Shown here piece after piece: positions 1-5,730 of a DNA stretch of 64,000 bases. Origin of the DNA: CADCVQ01 sp038260305 (lineage in GTDB: Bacteria; Actinomycetota; Thermoleophilia; Solirubrobacterales; Solirubrobacteraceae); assembly GCA_038260305.1 (NCBI GenBank), contig JBBSNY010000014.1, positions 1 through 64,000 on the forward strand. Reading direction: 5' to 3'. The translations under genes were made by a program, and so were the position numbers. Below the pieces are notes generated by a model. The model was not told the origin of the DNA and searched no databases. It saw only the letters and a list, made by a program, of their open reading frames with translations. How positions within the stretch are numbered: position 1 is the stretch's first letter; the number at the start of each line of letters is the position of its first letter.

Positions 1-1
1 C

Positions 2-124
2 GTCCTCGTCGGCGTTCAGGGCGAGGATGCCAAACGCCTGGAACGGATCGCAGAGGCGCGAGGGCAGACGGCGGCGGACGTCGTCGCCGAGCTGCTCCGA
101 GACGCCGAGCGCGCACTCGCGTAG
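2..124 (+). CDS. C-terminal end of a ribbon-helix-helix-like small protein (partial)
   Basis: Only the last 40 codons are inside the window, ending in TAG at 122-124. They encode a charged helical segment (RLERIAEARGQTAADVVAEL) ending in AERALA. A helix, a short turn containing Gly-Gln-Thr, and a second helix resemble the C-terminal half of CopG/Arc-type ribbon-helix-helix DNA-binding proteins, which are often antitoxins. The beta strand that reads DNA lies upstream, outside the window, so the assignment rests on half a domain. No toxin gene follows it: the next gene starts 153 bp downstream and is not a recognisable toxin. Confidence 0.45.
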   Translation, partial: VLVGVQGEDAKRLERIAEARGQTAADVVAELLRDAERALA

Positions 125-277
125 AGCCACCCGCTCGCACGCCCGCGCTCTCGCGTTGCGCGAGTAGCGAGCGTTGGGCGGACGATCACGATCACGCGAA
201 GGCGAAAGCTGCAGCAGAACCCCGCCCTGGGGCGTCGGTCACGCGCAGGAGACGGGCGCTTGAGGCATGCTTGAGAT

Positions 278-883
278 ATGGACCCGCCCAGGATCCAGCC
301 GAGCGCACTCACCCCACCGGAGGGTCACGAGACGCTGGCCTCAGCGACGGTCGTCGATTTCTGGCGCTGGGCCTTAGGCGACCTCCGGATGAACACTGCC
401 CGGGGCTATCTCGCAGAGTTTCTTGTCGCTCGCTCGCTCGGAGATCGCTCCCCCACCCGGATTGAATGGGGCCCGTACGACGTCAAGGCAGCCGATGGGA
501 CGCTCATCGAGGTCAAGGCGACGGGTCGACTTCAGAGCTGGACGACCAACAAGCTCTCGACGCCGATGTGGAGCTTCAAGAGCGTCAAGGCCCATCGCGT
601 GTGGTCAGACACGCTCGGCGACTACGTCGAGGTCGACCCAGCGACCCGCGTCCACGTCTGGGTCTTTGCGCTGCAGACCGCCACGGACCCCACCCTGTAC
701 GACCCGCTGAGCATCGCCCAATGGGAGTTCCGCGTGATGCCGCACCGCCAACTTCTTGCCGCCAATCAGACAAGTGCGAGGCTGTCGTTCCTCGACCACC
801 TCGGCATCAAGCCGGTGTCGTACGAGCAGTTGCCGAGGGCCGTAGCGACCGCGCGACGTCAGAACGACCAAGGAGTTGGCTGA
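278..883 (+). CDS. PD-(D/E)XK nuclease-fold protein, function unknown
   Basis: A 201-residue soluble protein with no signal peptide or membrane helix. Asp68 in GPYDVKAADG is followed by Glu78-Val-Lys80 in LIEVKATG. This is the Asp, turn, Glu-x-Lys arrangement of PD-(D/E)XK nucleases. A helix carrying Glu47 (RGYLAEFLVARSL) precedes it, as is usual in that fold. The rest (a Trp-rich loop around 87-110 and a beta-rich C-terminus) matches no family I recognise. It faces the NACHT/nuclease pair convergently, 244 bp away, so it may belong to the same defence island, but nothing shows co-transcription. It could be a restriction-type enzyme or a housekeeping nuclease-fold protein. The fold call is moderately secure, the role is not. 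Confidence 0.6.
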   Translation: MDPPRIQPSALTPPEGHETLASATVVDFWRWALGDLRMNTARGYLAEFLVARSLGDRSPTRIEWGPYDVKAADGTLIEVKATGRLQSWTTNKLSTPMWSFKSVKAHRVWSDTLGDYVEVDPATRVHVWVFALQTATDPTLYDPLSIAQWEFRVMPHRQLLAANQTSARLSFLDHLGIKPVSYEQLPRAVATARRQNDQGVG

Positions 884-1127
884 CTCCCGCTTCGCGCGAG
901 AAGCGAACGCGGTGAAGATCCGCGCAAACGCACCCGACGTCTACCCGCGATGCGGCCTGCGGCGCTCGTTGGCGCCGGGGCGTGTCCCGCATAGCTCGCC
1001 ATCCGGCTTGCCGGTGCCTGCTTGCAGCATGTGGTGACCATCGACCGCGACCGCTGCGGCGTTCGGCCGGATTGCTCTTGGCCTCTGAAGTTAGCGCGCA
1101 CCGGCCGAAACCGACGTCGTGGTGTGT

Positions 1128-2249
1128 TCACGGGCCGCTCATCGGAACGGCGGCCGAACCAGAAAGCAAGCGTCCCTCGGCGAGAAGCAGGTCCTCATCA
1201 AGGAAGATGTTGATGTTGCGCAGCAGCATGATGCCGCTTAGCGCCGGAACCGCCGAGGACGTGAGCACCAGCTCCTGCGGGATACGGAACTCGCCGTCCT
1301 CGGCCTTAATGCGCATGAAGCGCATATCGCGGGCCGGACCCCAGTCTGCCGCGATGACGCGGATGTTGGGGATGTCGCTGCGGGCGATGCGCTGGGTGAT
1401 GAACGCCGCGACACCGTCAAGCAACTCATCGACGGCGTCAAACGCCTCGAAGTACTCATGGACTGCACCGTCGGCCTTCGCTTTGACAGTCTCCATCTCA
1501 GCGCGGCGCATGACCTGTCCTCGCATGGCGGTTTCGCCGGCAATCCTATGGACGCACTCGTCCTTGATGGCCTGCCGGTACTCCTTGCGCAGGTCCATGG
1601 CCGCGTCGCGGTCTGCGGGACTGAGCTGCGCGTGCGCCACATCAAAGCGCTGCCACGTGGCTGACGCGGTGAGGGCGGCGACGAGGTCGCCGAGTGACGC
1701 GTACAGCCGTTGTCCACCGTCGGAGAGCTCCAAGGCTTGAGGCGGCATGTCAGGCTTGGCCTTGAGCTGGAGTCCAACGCGACGGACTTCCGTCATCCAG
1801 GGAAAGCGCATATCCCAGAAGCCGTCATCGCGTACGCGCGGCGCGCCGACGACCAGTTCGGGCACCAGGAGCCCTGGGTATCCAGGGAGTCTTGAGCGCA
1901 GGAACTCGATGATGTCCACGAAGGCGAACGCGAACCGCTCAGCGACATCCAGCCAGCGCCGAACGTCCTGGGAGCCGTCGTGCAGAGGCGCGAACTCGGG
2001 GATATGCGGCAGGCGCATGCCGACGAGCAGCGGTTGGGCCTGCAGCATTTCGTAGGTGACCAGGAGTTCCTGGACGGAGCCATGTCGGGGCCCCTCGTCC
2101 TCGGCCGCCGACCTGACTACCAGTCGCACGCGCGGCTTGTGGCGGGGCCCGGTTGTCCTGGCCTTCATGCCCTCACGGAACGTATTCAGGTGTGGGCTCC
2201 TGGCTATGTCGGCGGCGAGTGCGTCCGTGGCGGTCCAGATGCTCGTCAT
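1128..2249 (-). CDS. Unknown protein translationally coupled to the NACHT-nuclease gene
   Basis: A 373-residue protein of no family I recognise. The start is ATG at 2249-2247, overlapping the stop of the upstream NACHT gene as ATGA, so translation is probably coupled and the two proteins are probably made in a fixed ratio. No signal peptide or clear membrane helix is visible. The N-terminal half is mixed alpha/beta with several Trp/Phe positions (VQELLVTYEML, AERFAFAFVDIIEFL). The middle (about 205-290) is a long, charged, probably helical stretch (RDAAMDLRKEYRQAIKDEC and on) that could form a coiled coil. The C-terminus returns to strands. No catalytic motif is evident. Third codon positions are less GC-biased than in flanking genes, as in its partner, suggesting joint transfer. 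It could be a sensor, an inhibitor or an accessory subunit. Confidence 0.75.
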   Translation of the reverse strand: MTSIWTATDALAADIARSPHLNTFREGMKARTTGPRHKPRVRLVVRSAAEDEGPRHGSVQELLVTYEMLQAQPLLVGMRLPHIPEFAPLHDGSQDVRRWLDVAERFAFAFVDIIEFLRSRLPGYPGLLVPELVVGAPRVRDDGFWDMRFPWMTEVRRVGLQLKAKPDMPPQALELSDGGQRLYASLGDLVAALTASATWQRFDVAHAQLSPADRDAAMDLRKEYRQAIKDECVHRIAGETAMRGQVMRRAEMETVKAKADGAVHEYFEAFDAVDELLDGVAAFITQRIARSDIPNIRVIAADWGPARDMRFMRIKAEDGEFRIPQELVLTSSAVPALSGIMLLRNINIFLDEDLLLAEGRLLSGSAAVPMSGP

Positions 2250-4867
2250 CGCGCGAAGCCCGGAAGAAGCATTGTCAGAATTCTCCGCACATCTTTGAGG
2301 GCGGCTTGCAGCGGAGCGTCGCGCAGCCAATCCTCGGCGGCCGTGCGCGTCCACGGCTTCTCGATGAAGTCCTCGTCGACGTTGTCGGCGAGCCGAACGG
2401 CCACATCCGAGGCGTTGAATGAGATGGCGACCGGATGCGTCGTGAACTCCTGCCCTCCGCCCACGGGCAGGCGCTCGGTCTGTGCTGGCAGTACAACGGC
2501 GTGGAAGCCGCGAACGTTCAGCTGGCGCAGCACCCTCCCGCGGAGGGTCGGGCAAGCACTCGTGCAGAGTTCTTCGCGGCTCTCGCTGCGCTCGGTAAAC
2601 GCGCGGATGAGGACAGCCGGGAGGTCTTCGCGGTCCAGTGGGATGGCCAGCAATCGCCCCCGGTCGGTTTCCCCGAGAGCCAGCCGGAGGTCGGTCAACC
2701 ACAGAGCGACCGCGGCCGCGAGGCTCGTCGAGCCCCTGGGGATACGCGCTGCGCGCAGGGCGTGCTCGGACGCGACCCGCAAGTCAATCGGTCCGCCGAT
2801 TGGCGACTCATCATCTGGCAGGACAAATAGGTAGACCCCGTCAGCAAGGTCCGCCACACGCACGTGGACGTCTGCCAGCGCGGTCTGGCGAGAATCGCCG
2901 AGATGCTGACGAAGCTCCTCGTACAGGACTGTGACCTCGTGCTCGTCTGGACACCCGGTCAGTGACATCGCGTCTGCGCAGCGCGCAGCAGCGACCGCGC
3001 TGGTCACAACGCATTGCGCAAGTCCAAGCGGCATTTCGCCGCGTTCGGCAAGGAACACGGTCAATTCCTCCAACGACTCGCCGACGGCGTCGGGCAGTTC
3101 GCGCTGTCCGACGCGAACCGCCTCGGACGCGAAGAAGTCGCAGAAGAGATCGTGAACAAGCGCGACGATTCCTGAGCCGGGCAGCACACGCAGTAGTCCA
3201 CCGTCGAGCGCACTTTCCAGCGCTTGGTCAGCGGACATCGCTCCGACCGCGAACAGTCCCTGTGACACAAGTCGATTCATGCCGGCGGCCAGATATCGCC
3301 GCCACGCCCAACGGTCAGTGCCGTAGCTGTCGTGTTCACGCAACTCGAAACAGGCGTCGCACAGGAGTGCGACAACAAGGTCGGACAGAGCGGACCCGCC
3401 CGGCCGCGCGCCTAGCCCCTCGACAAATCCGTCGAACAGTTCCACCCGCGTGCGCGCCTGGACTCCGCGCTGCGCCAGGCCAAGCGCCATCACAAACAAC
3501 AGGGGGTTGTCGACGAGGGTGCCCAGTCGCTGCTCGACTTCTGGCACTAGGTGACCGTCAGACGGGTCGAGCAATGCAGCGGCGATCGTGCGCCGAAGCT
3601 CAGGACCGAGTCCCTGCAGAAGGAAGCCCGGCAGATTGAGCGCCCGGAGACGTGTCGCGTCCCTGGTCGTCGCGATGACGCGAACTTGGGCGTGCGACCG
3701 CTGCACAGATTGCACGTCGGTGATGAGCGCCTCGCGTTCCTCGCTGTCGAGTTCGCCTGCTCCATCAAGAAGCAGGCACACACCGTCGCGTTGGAGGAGC
3801 GCCAACGTGGCGCCCGGAGCTAGGCGGCACGCGAGGTGGCGTTCGAGCGTTTCCCTGACCAGCCGCACAAGGCTGTTCGCCTCATAGCCTTCGACCGAGA
3901 CGAGCACTGGAACAAGCCCCTTACCAATCGCGGTGGGTACGAGGAGTTCGAGGGTTGTGGTCTTACCGGCGCCGGCGGCCCCACTGATGATTGCTCCTGT
4001 CTCCTCGTCGAGGACGATGGCTGCCGGCACGCTGAAAGTACGTCCAGCGGGCTGCGCCTCGTCTCTAACCACGTACGCCAGCGCATCTGGCTGAAGCGAA
4101 ACGGACTTGGCCTGAAGCGGCACCAGTGCCGGGCGCAGCGGCATGCCACGAAGCGCTTGCACGTACGTCGTCTCGGTCGCGACATCCCACTGCTGCGCAT
4201 GGTCAATGACGTCCAGCGGGACGTCAATTAGTTCCGCGAGTTCCTGTCGCGTGATGCTGCGGTCGTCAAGATTGGCGGCGCCCGAGCGTGTGGAGACGAT
4301 CCGGAAGAGCGCGTTCACCAGCGCTTCGGCTCGCGCGGTATCAGCGAGCAATGCCCCCATTTCCAGCAGCCGCAGGAGGCGGAGGGCAACGCGATCGAGT
4401 GTGACGTCGGCGTCCGGTTGCCGGCTCTCGATAGCCACGCGGGCCAGCAGCGGGTCGGCCGGGTCCAGCCCCTTCGAGGTCAGGTACGCGCGGTCGGCAC
4501 CGGTCAGTTCCGCTTTCCGCGACCTCCGCAGCGCGGGTTGAAGGCTCTCAGCCACTTCCGGTCCGATGCTGCCATCGGTCAGGAACTCGAATTGCGTATG
4601 GTCGGCGTCGGTGAGCGCCTGCCAGCGCTTGATGATGGTCACGAGCGGGCCGGGCTGCCAGCGGTACGGCTCCTTCAGAGTCTTGGCCTGGCAGACCCGA
4701 AGGCGTGCGCCGCCGCTCGCACACATCTCGAAGTCAATGACGTCATCAGCGCCCTCAACCCGCAAGAGCTCAGCGTCCTTGGACTCCAAGACATCAAGGC
4801 ACGCCGCCACCGCCTGGGCATGCTGGAACGAGACTCCGCGTGCCGTATCGGTACCGCCTACGCCCAC
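2246..4867 (-). CDS. NACHT/STAND-type NTPase with N-terminal Cap4/DUF4297-like nuclease domain
   Basis: 873 residues from GTG at 4867-4865. An AAGGA lies nine bases upstream, and recognisable similarity begins right after it. Residues 4-65 resemble the Cap4/DUF4297 dsDNA endonuclease family: GGTDTARGVSFQ opening helix, Glu38 and Asp42/Asp45 in RVEGADDVIDF, then Gln60-x-Lys62 in VCQAKT, the restriction-enzyme-like D...QxK core. Residues 296-304 are a Walker A motif (GAAGAGKTT). LLLDGAGEL (365-373) is the Walker B region and ATTRD (399-403) a sensor-like motif. NPLLFVMAL (454-462) matches the winged-helix lead-in typical of NACHT ATPases. The C-terminal ~400 residues are helical then mixed and probably sense the trigger. 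In the family, ligand binding drives ATP-dependent oligomerisation and activates the N-terminal effector. A DNA-degrading abortive-infection role is therefore inferred. Confidence 0.75.
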   Translation of the reverse strand: MGVGGTDTARGVSFQHAQAVAACLDVLESKDAELLRVEGADDVIDFEMCASGGARLRVCQAKTLKEPYRWQPGPLVTIIKRWQALTDADHTQFEFLTDGSIGPEVAESLQPALRRSRKAELTGADRAYLTSKGLDPADPLLARVAIESRQPDADVTLDRVALRLLRLLEMGALLADTARAEALVNALFRIVSTRSGAANLDDRSITRQELAELIDVPLDVIDHAQQWDVATETTYVQALRGMPLRPALVPLQAKSVSLQPDALAYVVRDEAQPAGRTFSVPAAIVLDEETGAIISGAAGAGKTTTLELLVPTAIGKGLVPVLVSVEGYEANSLVRLVRETLERHLACRLAPGATLALLQRDGVCLLLDGAGELDSEEREALITDVQSVQRSHAQVRVIATTRDATRLRALNLPGFLLQGLGPELRRTIAAALLDPSDGHLVPEVEQRLGTLVDNPLLFVMALGLAQRGVQARTRVELFDGFVEGLGARPGGSALSDLVVALLCDACFELREHDSYGTDRWAWRRYLAAGMNRLVSQGLFAVGAMSADQALESALDGGLLRVLPGSGIVALVHDLFCDFFASEAVRVGQRELPDAVGESLEELTVFLAERGEMPLGLAQCVVTSAVAAARCADAMSLTGCPDEHEVTVLYEELRQHLGDSRQTALADVHVRVADLADGVYLFVLPDDESPIGGPIDLRVASEHALRAARIPRGSTSLAAAVALWLTDLRLALGETDRGRLLAIPLDREDLPAVLIRAFTERSESREELCTSACPTLRGRVLRQLNVRGFHAVVLPAQTERLPVGGGQEFTTHPVAISFNASDVAVRLADNVDEDFIEKPWTRTAAEDWLRDAPLQAALKDVRRILTMLLPGFAR

Positions 4868-5376
4868 GGCGGCGTGTCCTTCGTCTCCAACTGGACTCTG
4901 GCGGTGACAATGTTGGGGTGGGGCAGCATGAAGCCATGTCCCGCGCGCTGTAGAACCTCGCGGTGACGATCCGCGGTTGACGGTGAGGCGGTGACGAGCG
5001 TAGCGGCCGGCTCGGCGGTCGCGGCAGGGTCGGCGACGCACGGCTCGCAGCGACGTCCTGCTCGACGGCAACGGCGGGCTTGGCGAGGACGCTGTAGCCG
5101 ATCCGCGTACGGAAGGCCGCGGCGATGACGCTCGCCTCGACGCTCCGGGGCGACGCATCGCGCTGGCCCTCGACGGGGGTAACGGGCGCGTTGCCCTGCG
5201 ACCGCCTGCCCGTCCCGGACGCCGCCGTCCCGCTACCGCTTCTGGACGGAAGCGAAAGTGGTGATCGCGCGCACAGGGCCGTCGACCAGGCCCGCATCCT
5301 CCACGACCCGCCGCGCGGCAACGTGTTGTCAAGAGCGGTAGTCCGCGCTGCCACGTCGCCCCAGCGCAGAACTGAG
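4868..5376. other. 509-bp stretch without a recognisable gene
   Basis: Lies between the start of the NACHT gene and the stop of the FlaG-like gene. All six frames give either early stops or Arg/Ala/Pro-rich shadow translations. One minus-strand frame (about 5330-5030) reads somewhat more protein-like around SVEASVIAAAF but has no start codon, ribosome-binding site or recognisable family. It could be the decayed remains of a gene that once followed the FlaG-like gene, at the boundary of the acquired segment. Confidence 0.5.
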
Positions 5377-5613
5377 TCAGTTACACACTGCGCGCCCGCC
5401 TGTAGCGATCTCCAGCACCCGCGCCGGCGACAGGCGCGACATGACCGCCCCGTCGGCATCGCACAGCGAGACGGCGACGCGCTCGTGCGTCGGCACGACC
5501 GCGAAGCGGACCTCGCGGCCCGTCTCGAGGAGCTCGCGAACGACATCGGCGGCGGCCTCCGTGGCACGCAGTGCGTCGGGCGGAGGCGCGCCGGCGGTAT
5601 CGAGCAGTCGCAT
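5377..5613 (-). CDS. Small FlaG-like protein (orphan)
   Basis: A 78-residue protein starting at ATG 5613 with a consensus Shine-Dalgarno (AGGAGG, six bases upstream), one of the strongest in the window. After a variable, helical first 35 residues, the region VRFAVVPTHERVAVSLCDADG and then VMSRLSPARVLEIATGG follows the FlaG pattern: a strand, a second strand with D-x-x-x-G, then an I/L-x-P/S-x-x-x-L helix. FlaG proteins are small flagellar proteins of unclear function, usually beside flagellin and FliD. No other flagellar gene is visible here, so it is either an orphan or a relic of a flagellar locus. A sigma-28-like promoter lies upstream. The similarity is motif-level and the family call is tentative; that a gene exists here is more certain. 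Confidence 0.55.
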   Translation of the reverse strand: MRLLDTAGAPPPDALRATEAAADVVRELLETGREVRFAVVPTHERVAVSLCDADGAVMSRLSPARVLEIATGGRAVCN

Positions 5614-5677
5614 CGGGATCCTCCTGAAAAGTCAGCGTCGCCGGTCCATGTGTCCCGGCGGTCGCGGTATGCCCCCG

Positions 5678-5704
5678 TGGTCGGCAGGGACCGTCCGATC
5701 TTGA
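5678..5704 (-). promoter_or_regulatory. Sigma-28 (FliA/WhiG)-like promoter candidate
   Basis: On the minus strand TCAA (5704-5701), exactly 15 bases, then GCCGACCA (5685-5678). The flagellar sigma-28 consensus is TAAA-N15-GCCGATAA; this matches 3 of 4 and 6 of 8 positions with the right spacing. It would give a leader of roughly 55-60 nt to the FlaG-like start. Confidence 0.4.
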
Positions 5705-5730
5705 GTTCGACCCTCAGCGTGGATTCAGGC

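Noticed and set aside
4868..5376. A decayed flagellin or flagellar gene after the FlaG-like gene
   Set aside because: One frame looks weakly protein-like, but there is no start, ribosome-binding site or recognisable flagellin terminus.
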